Numbered from the stretch's first letter, positions 34,365 to 51,568 are shown. The stretch: DNA of 64,000 bases from Gammaproteobacteria bacterium (GCA_018828385.1 JAHJVE010000020.1:1-64000), one strand, 5' to 3'. Notes: generated by a model from the sequence alone, not told the origin. A program made the numbers and translations.

Positions 34365-35471
34365 ATGGTTCTTATCAAAACCCAAAGAGACACGCTTCTG
34401 GCCCCGCTGCAGTCGGTATCGGGAATTGTCGAGCGTCGTCATACGCTGCCTATCCTGTCCAACGTGTTGCTGGAGAAGAAGGGTGATCGCCTGACCTTGT
34501 TGGCCACCGACATCGAAATCCAGATCACGACAAGCACCGAAGGTGCCGGCGGCGATGGTGACGGCGCGGTGACAGTGGGTGCCCGCAAGCTGCAGGAAAT
34601 CCTGCGCTCCTTGCCGGATACCACCGAAGTCAGCCTGGTTCTCGAAGACAAGCGTCTGCTCGTGCGCGGCGGCAAGAGCCGGTTCAGCCTGCAGACCCTG
34701 CCGGCCGACGACTTCCCGCGAATGACGGTCAACGAAGGCGAAACCAAACAGTTTTCGATGTCGCAAAAGGCTTTCCGCCAGTTGATCAGCAAGACCCAGT
34801 ATTCGATGGCGGCGCAGGATGTGCGTTACTACCTGAACGGCTTGCTGTTGCTGGTCGAAGGCAAGGAACTGCGCGCCGTGGCGACCGATGGTCACCGCCT
34901 GGCCTACGCCAGCGTCGAGATCGATACCGATCTGCCGCGCCAGGAAATGATCCTGCCGCGCAAGACCGTACTCGAATTGAACCGTCTGCTGCTCGATAAC
35001 GACGACGCGCTGAACATCACCCTGACGCCGAACCAGGTGCGTTTTGCTTTCGGTTCCGTGGTCCTGGTTTCCAAGCTGATCGACGGCAAGTTCCCTGATT
35101 ACGAACGTGTCGTTCCGGCCACTCTCAAGAACCATATGAAGGTTGGTCGTCAGACGCTGATGCAGGCCATGCAGCGCGCCGCCATCCTGACCAACGAAAA
35201 ATTCCGCGGCGTTCGCGTCGTTCTCGGTGAAAACAGCCTCAAGCTGATCGCCGCCAATGCCGAGCAGGAAGAAGCCGTCGAAGAAATCGAAGTCGACTAC
35301 ACCGGCGATGTCATCGATGTCGGTTTCAACGTCGGCTATCTGCTCGACGTGCTCAACAACATCCACACTGAAGAAATTCAGTGGAGTTTCAACGACGCCA
35401 ATTCCAGCGCGCTGATTACCGTCCCCGGCAACGACCGCTTCAAGTACGTCGTGATGCCGATGCGCATCTGA
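34365..35471 (+). CDS. dnaN: DNA polymerase III subunit beta (sliding clamp)
   Basis: The ring-shaped clamp that holds polymerase III on DNA. The 368-residue length is standard, with three repeated clamp domains: TLLAPLQSVSGIVERRHTLP at the start, FRQLISKTQYSMAAQDVRYY in the middle, and the end KYVVMPMRI, matching the conserved terminal MPMR. It starts at ATG 34365 behind the oriC region, in the common dnaA-dnaN-gyrB order, and is followed by a terminator, so gyrB may have its own promoter. Confidence 0.96.
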   Translation: MVLIKTQRDTLLAPLQSVSGIVERRHTLPILSNVLLEKKGDRLTLLATDIEIQITTSTEGAGGDGDGAVTVGARKLQEILRSLPDTTEVSLVLEDKRLLVRGGKSRFSLQTLPADDFPRMTVNEGETKQFSMSQKAFRQLISKTQYSMAAQDVRYYLNGLLLLVEGKELRAVATDGHRLAYASVEIDTDLPRQEMILPRKTVLELNRLLLDNDDALNITLTPNQVRFAFGSVVLVSKLIDGKFPDYERVVPATLKNHMKVGRQTLMQAMQRAAILTNEKFRGVRVVLGENSLKLIAANAEQEEAVEEIEVDYTGDVIDVGFNVGYLLDVLNNIHTEEIQWSFNDANSSALITVPGNDRFKYVVMPMRI

Positions 35472-35475
35472 TTGA

Positions 35476-38034
<2,559 letters not shown>

Positions 38035-38055
38035 CAGTTGGTGTTGTCAGTTCAG

Positions 38056-38086
38056 AAAAGGCTCCGCAGGGAGCCTTTTCCATTTT
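38056..38086 (+). terminator. Terminator after gyrB
   Basis: AAAAGGCTCC and GGAGCCTTTT form a 10-bp stem over a short loop, followed by a T-rich run. Confidence 0.85.
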
Positions 38087-38102
38087 TGACGAGAGGTTCG
38101 GC

Positions 38103-38555
38103 ATGCGGGTAGTCATTCAGCGGGTCAGGGAGGCCAGTGTTACGGTCAACCGGGAAATTTGCGGAAAAATTGAATCGGGGCTGCTTGTGCTGGCTGGTTT
38201 CGAGGCCGATGACGGTGCCGCGGATATTGACTGGATGGCTGGCAAGATCGTTCGCCTGCGGCTATTTGGCGACGACAGCGGGGTGATGAATCGGAGCGTT
38301 GTCGAGGCGGCTGGGGCGATTCTTGCCGTTTCGCAATTCACGCTTTATGCCTCGGTGAAAAAGGGCAATCGGCCGTCGTGGAGCCGGGCGGCGCGCGGGG
38401 ATGTGTCGCAGCCGCTGTTTGAGCAGTTTGTCGCCCGCTTGTCGGCCGAACTCGGCAAGCCGGTGCCGACCGGGGTGTTCGGCGCGGACATGGCGGTCAG
38501 CCTGGTCAACGACGGGCCGGTCACGCTGACGATTGATTCGAAGGCGCCGGAATAG
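38103..38555 (+). CDS. dtd: D-aminoacyl-tRNA deacylase
   Basis: Dtd hydrolyses D-aminoacyl-tRNA and mischarged glycyl-tRNA(Ala), a proofreading step. The 150-residue protein shows [15 protein letters not shown], the active-site [17 protein letters not shown] and the cross-subunit segment [20 protein letters not shown] with the GP motif. The start at 38103 is fixed by homology. The coding region contains copy C of the dispersed motif at 38141-38174, read as [11 protein letters not shown], without an insertion relative to the family. Confidence 0.94.
   Translation: MRVVIQRVREASVTVNREICGKIESGLLVLAGFEADDGAADIDWMAGKIVRLRLFGDDSGVMNRSVVEAAGAILAVSQFTLYASVKKGNRPSWSRAARGDVSQPLFEQFVARLSAELGKPVPTGVFGADMAVSLVNDGPVTLTIDSKAPE
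38141..38174 (+). repeat. Dispersed motif, copy C (inside dtd)
   Basis: TACGGTCAACCGGGAAA then TTTGCGGAAAAATTGAA. It is very like copy D, 446 bases downstream, except that TTTGCGG replaces AAGGCC. The protein segment fits the family, so chance cannot be excluded. Confidence 0.45.
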
Positions 38556-38586
38556 GCCGGCTCAGCCATGGCCGGTTTGACTGGTT

Positions 38587-38623
38587 GCTACGGTCAACCG
38601 GGAAAAAGGCCAAAAATTGAAAT
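38587..38623 (+). repeat. Dispersed motif, copy D (intergenic)
   Basis: GCTACGGTCAACCGGG then AAAAAGGCC then AAAAATTGAAAT, between the convergent ends of dtd and the HD-GYP gene. It is preceded by ATGGCCGGTTTG, also seen before copy H. This is one of the clearest copies. Confidence 0.75.
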
Positions 38624-38632
38624 CATCCGGCC

Positions 38633-39772
38633 TCAGTCGAGGCCGCCTTCGGTGCTGGCCAGCACGCCCGGGTAGCCGGTTGGATCGTCCTTGTGGTGAA
38701 AAATCTCGTTGATCTGGAATTCGAGGTCGGTGAGGGCGCCGTGTTCGTCGGCGTAGATTTCCTTGATGCGGAGGATTTCCGGTATGGCTTGCCGGAAAGC
38801 GTCGATCAGTTGGGGGTCAAAATGCTTGCCGGATTGCTCGTAGAGGTAGTGCAGGGCTTCCTCGACCGGTACGGCTTTCTTGTACGGACGTACCGATACC
38901 AGGGCATCAAAGACGTCGGCGATGGCGACGATCCGGCCTTCGAGCGGGATGTCCTGGCCGGCCAGTTGTTGCGGGTAGCCGCTGCCATCCCACTTTTCAT
39001 GGTGGGTGAGGGCGATGATGCGCGAGGTTTCGAGTAGCTCGTTGTCGTGCTTGCCGATGATTTCGGCGCCCATGATCGGGTGCTGGTGCATGACGGCCCA
39101 TTCAGCGGCGTCGAGTTTCCCCGGCTTGAGCAGGATGGCGTCGGGGATGCCGATCTTGCCGATGTCGTGCATCGGCGCCGTGTTGAAGATGATGTTGGCG
39201 GCCTCTTCGCCGAGGCCGTGGGCGACGGCGATGATGCGGGCGTAGTGGCTCATGCGCAGGACGTGGTTGCCGGTTTCGTTGTCCTTGAATTCGGCGGCCC
39301 GGCCGAGCCGGCGGATGATCTGCTGGCGCGTCGTGAGCAGCTCGTGGGTGCGCTGGCGGACCATCCGTTCGAGTTCGCGCGACTGGTCGTAGAGCGCGAG
39401 ATGGGTGCGCACCCGGGCTTTGACGATGGGCGGGCTGATCGGCTTGGTGATGTAATCGACGGCGCCGGTTTCCAGTCCGCGCTGTTCGTCCTCGGTACTG
39501 GTCATGGCGGTGACGAAAATGATCGGGATGCGCCGGCGGTCGGGGTTCGACTTGAGGCGTCGGCAGATTTCCAGACCACTCAGGCCGGGCATCATGATGT
39601 CGAGCAGGATGAGGTCGGGCGGCTCGTCGGAATAGACGATCTTGAGCGCCTTTTCGCCCGAGGTGGCGATGCGGATTCGATAGTCGTCACGCAACACTTC
39701 GCTGAGCAGATCGATGTTTTCCGGGCTGTCGTCGACGACCAGGATGCATTGTTTGGGGAGCAGTGGGGACAT
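38633..39772 (-). CDS. Response regulator with HD-GYP cyclic-di-GMP phosphodiesterase domain
   Basis: A 379-residue two-domain regulator. The receiver (residues about 8-125) has DD near 14-15 and the phosphoacceptor D58 in LILLDIMMPGLSG. The HD-GYP domain follows, with NHVLRMSHYA, MHDIGKIGIPD (metal-binding HD) and HHEKWDGSGYP, so it should degrade cyclic di-GMP when phosphorylated. The start at 39772 was chosen because upstream residues have no homology. It lies 25 nt behind a large hybrid histidine kinase on the same strand, which is its likely phosphodonor. It converges on dtd. Confidence 0.92.
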   Translation of the reverse strand: MSPLLPKQCILVVDDSPENIDLLSEVLRDDYRIRIATSGEKALKIVYSDEPPDLILLDIMMPGLSGLEICRRLKSNPDRRRIPIIFVTAMTSTEDEQRGLETGAVDYITKPISPPIVKARVRTHLALYDQSRELERMVRQRTHELLTTRQQIIRRLGRAAEFKDNETGNHVLRMSHYARIIAVAHGLGEEAANIIFNTAPMHDIGKIGIPDAILLKPGKLDAAEWAVMHQHPIMGAEIIGKHDNELLETSRIIALTHHEKWDGSGYPQQLAGQDIPLEGRIVAIADVFDALVSVRPYKKAVPVEEALHYLYEQSGKHFDPQLIDAFRQAIPEILRIKEIYADEHGALTDLEFQINEIFHHKDDPTGYPGVLASTEGGLD

Positions 39773-39797
39773 GATCGGTGGGGTCTCGTCGGTGGAC

Positions 39798-44108
<4,311 letters not shown>

Positions 44109-44223
44109 TCTTTCTCCTCTGTACGAATGCCTACGCTGCCCTGTCTACGAATTATTGTTTTTGTGCCGGAAGCAATGTTACGAGATAGTCGTGCCGGGCG
44201 TATACATGTCAGGAGAATGATTT

Positions 44224-45252
44224 CTAGGGAACGACGGTGACTTCGGGTGGCTGGCCAATGAATTCGAGGCGCTGACGCAGGGCTTCGGTGACGAAGATCC
44301 GGTTGCTACGGTCGACGCGCAAAACGAGGCCGATTTGCATCTTGCCCGCCATGTCGCGCCAGCCGTCCGGGCCGGCGATGAAAATCGGCTTGGAGGCGGC
44401 ATCGGACAGCGTGCCGGCTTTCGGCCCGGCCGGGATGAGTACGGTGACGGCCTGCGTGTGGTCGGCTGGATAACCGGTGCGTGGGTCGAGCAGGTGGGCG
44501 TAGCGCCGGCCGTCGACTTCGAAGAAACGCTGGTAGTCGCCCGAGGTGCCGATGGCTTCGCCGTCGGCCAGGGTGACGGTGGCCAACGGCCCGGACTGGC
44601 GCGGGTGCTGGATGCCGACGCGCCACGGCTTGCCTTGTTTGCTGCCGAGTGCCATGACGTTGCCGCCGATGTTGATCAGCGCGTTGTTGATGCCCTGGGC
44701 GCGCAGGATGGCGGCGGCGCGGTCGAGGGCGACGCCCTTGAGGTAGCCGCCGAAATCGAGGGCGACGTTACGGTTGCGGCTGCTGATGGTGGTGCCGTCG
44801 ATCTTGATGTCGGCAATCGACGGCCGGCTGGCCAGCCAGGCCTTGATGTCGGCCGGCGGTGGCAGTTCGGCCTTGAACTCGTCGGCCTGGAAGCCCCACA
44901 GCTCGATGAGCTGGCCGATGCCGGGGTCGAACAGGTAGTCGCCCTGTTTCGACAGCGCCTGGGCTTCCCGGACGAAGTCGGCGAGTTCCGGGCTGACTTC
45001 CGACGGTCGACCGGAAAAAATGGCCGAATTCAAAGTCGTCAGTTCGGATGGCTGCCAGGCATGGTAGGCGCGGTGCAGGCGGTCGAACTCGCGCAGCACG
45101 GCGCCAATGGCCTTGCGCCCTTGCTCGGGTTCTTCACTGACGACGAGCACTTCGACGCGCGTGCCGAAGACGTAGGCCTGCTGTTCCTGCAAGGGCGTGC
45201 GCCCGCAGGCGGCGAGGATCAGCGCAAAGCCGACAATCAGGAAATGCCGCAT
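44224..45252 (-). CDS. apbE: ApbE-family FAD:protein FMN transferase
   Basis: ApbE attaches FMN covalently to Thr/Ser of periplasmic flavoproteins such as NqrB/RnfG-type subunits. The 342-residue protein is a lipoprotein: signal LIVGFALILAAC with a lipobox Cys at residue 16. Blocks YVFGTRVEVLV, LNSAIFSGRP, PGIGQLIELWGF, VALDFGGYLKGVALD, ALINIGGNVMALG, HLLDPRTGYPA and the late DAASKPIFIAG fit the family. Its start overlaps the gshB stop by 16 nt. Two copies of the dispersed motif (E and F) lie inside the gene. No Rnf or Nqr genes are in the window. Confidence 0.9.
   Translation of the reverse strand: MRHFLIVGFALILAACGRTPLQEQQAYVFGTRVEVLVVSEEPEQGRKAIGAVLREFDRLHRAYHAWQPSELTTLNSAIFSGRPSEVSPELADFVREAQALSKQGDYLFDPGIGQLIELWGFQADEFKAELPPPADIKAWLASRPSIADIKIDGTTISSRNRNVALDFGGYLKGVALDRAAAILRAQGINNALINIGGNVMALGSKQGKPWRVGIQHPRQSGPLATVTLADGEAIGTSGDYQRFFEVDGRRYAHLLDPRTGYPADHTQAVTVLIPAGPKAGTLSDAASKPIFIAGPDGWRDMAGKMQIGLVLRVDRSNRIFVTEALRQRLEFIGQPPEVTVVP
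44303..44340 (+). repeat. Dispersed motif, copy E (inside apbE)
   Basis: TTGCTACGGTCGACGCGC then AAAACGAGGCCGATTTGCAT, antisense to the gene. The protein reads LRVDRSNR on the other strand. Confidence 0.55.
45001..45034 (+). repeat. Dispersed motif, copy F (inside apbE)
   Basis: CGACGGTCGACCGG then AAAAAATGGCC then GAATTCAAA. It keeps every part of the consensus. The gene, on the other strand, reads NSAIFSGRPSE through it. Confidence 0.7.
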
Positions 45253-46256
45253 GCGTGTTCGATGGCGGTGATGAAAGCGCCGGCCGCATCGAACCCCGAC
45301 TGCTGGCGGATCTCGACCATGCAGGTCGGGCTGGTCACGTTGATTTCGGTGAGCCGGTCGCCGATGACGTCGATGCCGACCAGCATGAGCCCGCGCTTGA
45401 CGAGGACGGGGCCGATGGCTTCGGCGATTTCGCGGTCGCTGGCCGAGAGTTCCTGGGCGATACCGGTACCGCCGACGGCGAGGTTGCCGCGCGTTTCGCC
45501 GGCCTTGGGGATGCGCGCCAGGCAAAAGGGCACGGGCTTGCCGGCGATGATCAGGATGCGTTTGTCGCCCTGGCTGATCTCGGGTACGTAACACTGTGCC
45601 ATGATCGTCCGGGCGCCTTCGTGGGTCAGCGTTTCGACGATGACGTTACGGTTTGGGTCGTTGCGATGGACGCGGAAAATCTGGCTGCCGCCCATGCCGT
45701 CGAGCGGCTTGAGGATGACGTCGCGCTGCTCGTCGATGAAATGGTGGAGTTGCGCCATGTTGCGCGTTACTACGGTCGACGGCGAAAAACGGGCAAATTC
45801 CATGATCGCCAGTTTTTCGGAATGATCGCGCAGCGCCCGCGGCCGGTTGAAAACCTTGACGCCGTCGGCCTCGGCCCGTTCGAGCAGCCAGGTCGCCGTC
45901 AGGTATTCGGCATCGAAGGGCGGATCCTTGCGCATGACGATGGCGTCGAAGGTGGTCAGCGGCAACCACTCGCGACCGGTTTCGCGGTACCAGTCATGGT
46001 CGTCGGGGCGCAGGTGGAGGTGGGTCGCCTCGCCGAACACGCCGCCGGCCTGGCCACTCTCCGGCTTGCGCCAGCCGAGCGTTGCCGCGTCGATGGTGTA
46101 AACCTCGTGGCCGTGGTGTTCGGCGGCGCGCATCATGGCCACCGACGAATCCTTCCAGGCCTTGAGATGCTCGAGCGGATCGACGACAAAAGCCAGTTTC
46201 AAGGACCGGGCGCTACCACCGAGCAGGTGCTTTTCGAAATGCAGTTGCTGCGCCAT
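45237..46256 (-). CDS. gshB: Glutathione synthetase
   Basis: GshB joins gamma-glutamylcysteine and glycine with ATP, the second step of glutathione synthesis. The 339-residue protein has the prokaryotic GshB layout: KLAFVVDPLEHLKAWKDSSV, AIVMRKDPPFDAEYLTATWL, KPLDGMGGSQIFRV (ATP-grasp glycine loop), RILIIAGKPVPFCLARIP, RGNLAVGGTG and INVTSPTCMVEI. The N-terminus is about 17 residues longer than usual, so a later start is possible. It follows gshA by 6 nt and overlaps apbE by 16 nt, forming a gshA-gshB-apbE operon. Confidence 0.95.
   Translation of the reverse strand: MAQQLHFEKHLLGGSARSLKLAFVVDPLEHLKAWKDSSVAMMRAAEHHGHEVYTIDAATLGWRKPESGQAGGVFGEATHLHLRPDDHDWYRETGREWLPLTTFDAIVMRKDPPFDAEYLTATWLLERAEADGVKVFNRPRALRDHSEKLAIMEFARFSPSTVVTRNMAQLHHFIDEQRDVILKPLDGMGGSQIFRVHRNDPNRNVIVETLTHEGARTIMAQCYVPEISQGDKRILIIAGKPVPFCLARIPKAGETRGNLAVGGTGIAQELSASDREIAEAIGPVLVKRGLMLVGIDVIGDRLTEINVTSPTCMVEIRQQSGFDAAGAFITAIEHACGIS
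45768..45801 (+). repeat. Dispersed motif, copy G (inside gshB)
   Basis: TACTACGGTCGACGGC then GAAAAACGGGCAAATTCC. The gene reads EFARFSPSTVVTR across it, which fits the family without an insertion. Confidence 0.5.
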
Positions 46257-46262
46257 GCCGAC

Positions 46263-47549
46263 TCAGACTTCTTCCGGCGCCGTGCGTTCGATTTCGATGG
46301 CGGCGGCCAGGCAGGCCAGCCGGCCGACCACGCCGTAGGCGTAGAAGCGGTTGGGCGCGGCGTCCGGGTCGTTGCAGCCGTAATCCGGCATGTTGCAGCC
46401 GGTCTCGAAGGCGAGCGGCTCGAAATGCATGCCCGGCGCGTTAAGGTTCTCGTCCTTGCCGCGCCCGGTGTGCACGCGGTAGAAGCCGCCGACGACGTAA
46501 CGGTCGACCATGTAGATGACCGGCTCGGCCACCGCGTCGTTGAGCGTTTCAAACGAATGCACGCCTTCCTGGATGAGCACTTCGGAGACTTCCAGACCTT
46601 CCTTGACGACGCTCATCTTGTTGCGCTGCTTGCGGTTCAGCGCGATAACCTCGTCGACGTTGCGCACCGTCATGATGCCCATGCCGTAGGTGCCGGCATC
46701 GGCCTTGACGACGACGTAGGGCGTCTCTTCGATGTCGTATTCGCGGTACTTTTCCTTGACGATGTCGAGCACCGCCGAGACATTGGCGGCCAGACATTCC
46801 TCGCCCTGGCGCTCGTGGAAATTGACGCTGCGGCAGACCGAGAAGGCCGGGTTGATGCGCCACGGATCGATGCCGATGGCCTTGGCGAAATCGTTGGCCA
46901 CCTGGTCGTAGGCGGCAAAGTGGTTGGACTTGCGGCGGACGGCCCAGCCGGCATGCACCGGCGGCAGCACGACCTGCTCGTGCAAACCCTGCAGGATGGC
47001 CGGAATGCCGGCCGACAGGTCGTTGTTGAGCAGGATGGCGCAGGGGTCGAAACCGTCCAGCCCGAGGCGGTGCGCGGTGCGCACGAGCGGTTCGAGCAGC
47101 AGTTGCTGGCCGTTCGGCAGGTCGACCGGTGTCGGCTGGGTGATCTCCGGGTTGAGCGAACCGAGGCGCACGTTGAGGCCGGTCTGCTTGAGGATGGCGG
47201 CAATCTGCGCGACGTTCTGCAGGTAGAACTGGTTGCGCGTGTGGTTCTCGGGAATGAGCAGCAGGCTGCGCGCTTCCGGGCAGAATTTTTCGATGGCGCT
47301 CATCGCCGCTTGCACGCAGAGCGGCAGGAAGGCGGGGTTCAGATTGTTGAAGCCGCCGGGGAAAAGATTGGTGTCGACCGGCGCCAGCTTGAAGCCGGAA
47401 TTGCGCAGGTCGCACGACGAATAAAACGGCGGCGTGTGCTCGAGCCATTGGCCGCGCAGCCAGTGTTCGATCTGCGGGCTGGCCGCCAGGAAGCGACGCT
47501 CGAGCTCGAGCAGGGGGCCAGTGAGGGCGGTGGTGAGGTGTGGAACCAT
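46263..47549 (-). CDS. gshA: Glutamate-cysteine ligase (proteobacterial ATP-grasp type)
   Basis: GshA forms gamma-glutamylcysteine from glutamate and cysteine with ATP. The 428-residue protein belongs to the type found in many betaproteobacteria and acidithiobacilli, unrelated to E. coli Gsh[66 protein letters not shown] and [20 protein letters not shown] are visible. It heads the gshA-gshB-apbE operon, and its promoter faces that of the ABC-F gene. Confidence 0.93.
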   Translation of the reverse strand: MVPHLTTALTGPLLELERRFLAASPQIEHWLRGQWLEHTPPFYSSCDLRNSGFKLAPVDTNLFPGGFNNLNPAFLPLCVQAAMSAIEKFCPEARSLLLIPENHTRNQFYLQNVAQIAAILKQTGLNVRLGSLNPEITQPTPVDLPNGQQLLLEPLVRTAHRLGLDGFDPCAILLNNDLSAGIPAILQGLHEQVVLPPVHAGWAVRRKSNHFAAYDQVANDFAKAIGIDPWRINPAFSVCRSVNFHERQGEECLAANVSAVLDIVKEKYREYDIEETPYVVVKADAGTYGMGIMTVRNVDEVIALNRKQRNKMSVVKEGLEVSEVLIQEGVHSFETLNDAVAEPVIYMVDRYVVGGFYRVHTGRGKDENLNAPGMHFEPLAFETGCNMPDYGCNDPDAAPNRFYAYGVVGRLACLAAAIEIERTAPEEV

Positions 47550-47621
47550 GGGCTGTCTCTCAATCCGGGTTTTCTATTTTTGGCCGCAAATCTTACACCG
47601 CAGTGCAGCAAAATGGCCGGT

Positions 47622-47657
47622 TTGCTACGGTCAACCCCTTGAAAGAAGGTAAAATCC
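47622..47657 (+). repeat. Dispersed motif, copy H (intergenic)
   Basis: TTGCTACGGTCAACCCC then TTGAAAGAAGGTAAAATCC, in the divergent gap between gshA and the ABC-F gene and preceded by ATGGCCGGTTTG as in copy D. The A-tract part is degenerate. Confidence 0.55.
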
Positions 47658-47695
47658 AGCCCTTCGTTTTACCGTTATTTCAGATTGGAATCGTA

Positions 47696-49318
<1,623 letters not shown>

Positions 49319-49323
49319 CTGTC

Positions 49324-49343
49324 ATTCCCGCGCCAGCGGGAAT
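49324..49343. repeat. dRS3-like inverted repeat
   Basis: ATTCCCGCGCCAGCGGGAAT is an 8-bp perfect inverted repeat of the ATTCCCGC-N4-GCGGGAAT type known as dRS3 in Neisseria and also seen elsewhere. It is six bases after the ABC-F stop. Confidence 0.7.
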
Positions 49344-49350
49344 CCAGGCA

Positions 49351-49395
49351 TTTCAATTTCAGCCGTTTTTTCCGGTTGACCGTAGCAATGCCCGG
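49351..49395 (-). repeat. Dispersed motif, copy I (intergenic)
   Basis: On the minus strand: ATTGCTACGGTCAACCGG then AAAAAACGGCTGAAATTGAAA. It lies between convergent genes, next to the dRS3-like repeat and before a terminator. One of the clearest copies. Confidence 0.75.
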
Positions 49396-49405
49396 TGTGA
49401 CCCAC

Positions 49406-49440
49406 AAAGGCCGAAACGCAACGCGTTCTCGGCCTTTTTC
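49406..49440. terminator. Bidirectional terminator between ABC-F and DUF1857 genes
   Basis: AAAGGCCGA plus AACGC pair with GCGTT plus TCGGCCTTT, loop AAC, with T residues on the plus side and A residues on the other. It serves the plus-strand gene and probably the convergent one. Confidence 0.82.
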
Positions 49441-49910
49441 TATTGAATCTTGCCGTCGGCCGCCAGCGTGCGGATGAGGCGCACGCAATCGACGTCCGAC
49501 TGGTGGTAGGCCGATTTGACGTACTCGATGTAGGCCCGTTCCTCGGAATTCGGATCGGTCGCCAGCGTCGTCTGGTAGGCGAAGCGCAAGAACAGGAAGC
49601 CGGGTTCCGGCTCCTCGATGGTGATCATCAGGCTGCCGCCGGGATGGACCTCGGACGGCTGGATGTCGAAGCGCACCGAAAGCATGTCGACCAGCGTCAC
49701 ACGGTCATGAATCACGGCCGGGCCAAAATCCAGCTCGCGGAGCAGGGTGTCGGCCTGTCGTTCGAGAATGGTGCAGGATTCCAGCCCGGGCAGGAAAGGA
49801 ACGGCGTTTTCGACGCGATGGAGCAGGCCCTGCCATAGCTGGTCGCGGGTCATGGTCTCGACCAGCGGGTTTTCCGGGTCGTTGATCTGGATAAGATGTT
49901 CGAAATTCAT
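49440..49910 (-). CDS. DUF1857 family (SRPBCC/AtaL-like) protein
   Basis: A 156-residue protein of the DUF1857 group within the SRPBCC (START-like) superfamily, a fold with a hydrophobic ligand pocket. The opening MNFEHLIQINDPENPLVETM then TRDQLWQGLLHRVENAVPFL and the middle PGGSLMITIEEPEPGFLFLR are family-like. Function is unknown. I start it at 49910 (MNFEHL); the frame runs ten codons further into the rsuA promoter region. It is divergent from rsuA with 24 nt between starts and converges on the ABC-F gene. Confidence 0.78.
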   Translation of the reverse strand: MNFEHLIQINDPENPLVETMTRDQLWQGLLHRVENAVPFLPGLESCTILERQADTLLRELDFGPAVIHDRVTLVDMLSVRFDIQPSEVHPGGSLMITIEEPEPGFLFLRFAYQTTLATDPNSEERAYIEYVKSAYHQSDVDCVRLIRTLAADGKIQ

Positions 49911-49934
49911 GGGGCGGATGTTAACATCCCGGCC

Positions 49935-50642
49935 ATGCAACTAGAACGTATCCTCCAAAAACACGGTTTCGGTTCCCGTCGGGAATGCCGGGGCCTTATC
50001 CGCCGCAAACGGGTGGCGATCAATGGCCAGGTTTGCGACGATCCTTTCGTCGAGCTCGACATCGAAGGTCTGGTGTTCACCGTCGATGGCGTCGATTGGC
50101 CCTATGCAGAATTCGCCACGTTGATGCTCAACAAGCCGGCCGGTTATGAATGCTCGCGCAAGCCGAAACACCACGCCAGCGTCCTCGAGCTGCTCCCCGT
50201 GCCGCTGCGCGAACGCGATGTCCAGCCGATTGGCCGGCTCGACGAAGACACCACCGGCCTGCTGCTCATCACCGACGACGGCCAGCTCAATCACCAGCTG
50301 TCCTCGGCCAAGCGCAAGGTGCCGAAAGTCTATCTGGCGACGACCAAGCACCCGCTCGATCAGGCGCAAATCGATCAACTGCTGGCCGGCGTTCTGCTCG
50401 CCGACGAGTACGAAACGATTGCCGCGGCTGCTGCTGAAATCGTCGGACCCAACCAGCTGCGCCTGTCCCTGACCGAAGGCAAATACCATCAGGTCAAACG
50501 TATGGTCGCGGCCGTCAGCAACCGCGTCGAGGCGCTGCACCGCGAGGCGGTCGGCGAATTGACACTGCCGCCCGATCTCAAGCCGGGCGAATGGCGCTGG
50601 CTCTCTACGGTCGACCTGCAAAAACTCGGATATTCCAAATGA
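49935..50642 (+). CDS. rsuA: Pseudouridine synthase, RsuA family
   Basis: RsuA converts U516 of 16S rRNA to pseudouridine; a related paralogue is possible. The 235-residue protein has an N-terminal S4 RNA-binding domain (LERILQKHGFGSRRECRGLI) and the catalytic domain with YECSRKPKHHASVLELLP, the aspartate motif IGRLDEDTTGLLLITDDG and KVYLATTKHP. The C-terminal segment STVDLQKLGY coincides with copy L of the dispersed motif. Its stop overlaps the oxyR start (ATGA). Confidence 0.9.
   Translation: MQLERILQKHGFGSRRECRGLIRRKRVAINGQVCDDPFVELDIEGLVFTVDGVDWPYAEFATLMLNKPAGYECSRKPKHHASVLELLPVPLRERDVQPIGRLDEDTTGLLLITDDGQLNHQLSSAKRKVPKVYLATTKHPLDQAQIDQLLAGVLLADEYETIAAAAAEIVGPNQLRLSLTEGKYHQVKRMVAAVSNRVEALHREAVGELTLPPDLKPGEWRWLSTVDLQKLGYSK
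50605..50639 (+). repeat. Dispersed motif, copy L (end of rsuA)
   Basis: CTACGGTCGACCTGC then AAAAACTCGGATATTCCAAA, in the last codons of rsuA. GGCC is altered to CTCGG. Confidence 0.45.
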
Positions 50643-51553
50643 CCCTGACCGAAATGCGCTATATCGTGGCCTTGGCCCGCGAGCGACATTTCGGCAAGGC
50701 GGCCGAAGCCTGCCACGTCAGCCAGCCAACGCTGTCGGTGGCGCTCAAGAAGGTCGAAGGCCAACTTGGCTCGCCGCTCTTCGAGCGCGGCGCCAGTGAT
50801 GTGCGCATCACCCCGCTCGGCGAGCGCATCGTCGCCCAGGCCACCCGCGTGCTCGAAGAGGCAGTCAAGCTCGAAGAAATCGCCGAAGCGACGGGCGAAC
50901 CGCTGAGCGGCCAACTCCGCGTCGGCATCATCTACACCATCGCGCCCTACCTGCTGCCCCAGTTCATTCCGGCGCTGAGCAAGCAGGCGCCAAAAATGCC
51001 GCTCTTCCTCAAGGAAGATTTCACGGCCAACCTGATTCCCGCGTTGAAGGCCGGCGAACTCGACGTCATCGTCATCGCCTTGCCTTTCTCCGAACCTGGC
51101 CTGGTCGCCCAGCCGGTGTACGACGAGCCTTTCCGCGTCGTCGTCCCGGCCAGCCATCCGTGGGCGTCCCGCTCGGACGTGAATGGCAATGAGCTGGATG
51201 GCCAGAACCTGTTGCTCCTCGGTCAAGGCAACTGCTTCCGCGATCAGGTCCTCGAGTCCTGTCCCCGCCTCAGCGCCCCGGATGCGCTCGAACACTCGCT
51301 CGAAGGCAGCTCGCTCGAAACCATCCGCTACATGGTCGCCAGCGGCGCCGGCGTCGCGGTGATGCCAAGCACGGCGGCCGATCCGCTGATCGCCAAGGAA
51401 CCGATGGTCAAAGTGCTGCCCTTTGCCGGCGTTCAGCCCAAACGCACCGTCGGCCTCGTCTGGCGAATTACCTTCCCCCGCCCGCAAGCTATCGACGCCG
51501 TCCGCGCCGCGCTGCTCTCCTGTCAGTTACCGGGAGCCTCGGCAGTTCGCTGA
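50639..51553 (+). CDS. oxyR: Peroxide-sensing LysR-type regulator OxyR
   Basis: OxyR activates peroxide defence genes when hydrogen peroxide forms a disulfide between two cysteines. The 304-residue protein has the LysR helix-turn-helix (YIVALARERHFGKAAEACHV, SQPTLSVALKKVE) and, in the effector domain, GQGNCFRDQVLESC with C199 and C208, exactly the numbering and spacing of E. coli OxyR. It overlaps rsuA by 4 nt, an unusual partner. No katG, ahpC or dps is next to it. A parS site follows two bases after the stop. Confidence 0.92.
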   Translation: MTLTEMRYIVALARERHFGKAAEACHVSQPTLSVALKKVEGQLGSPLFERGASDVRITPLGERIVAQATRVLEEAVKLEEIAEATGEPLSGQLRVGIIYTIAPYLLPQFIPALSKQAPKMPLFLKEDFTANLIPALKAGELDVIVIALPFSEPGLVAQPVYDEPFRVVVPASHPWASRSDVNGNELDGQNLLLLGQGNCFRDQVLESCPRLSAPDALEHSLEGSSLETIRYMVASGAGVAVMPSTAADPLIAKEPMVKVLPFAGVQPKRTVGLVWRITFPRPQAIDAVRAALLSCQLPGASAVR

Positions 51554-51554
51554 G

Positions 51555-51568
51555 GTTTCACGTGGAAC
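51555..51568. other. parS site 2 (ParB-binding)
   Basis: GTTTCACGTGGAAC is identical over 14 bases to the site before gyrB, and it is 16 kb further along the same arm. It lies between the oxyR stop and the terminator. Confidence 0.85.
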
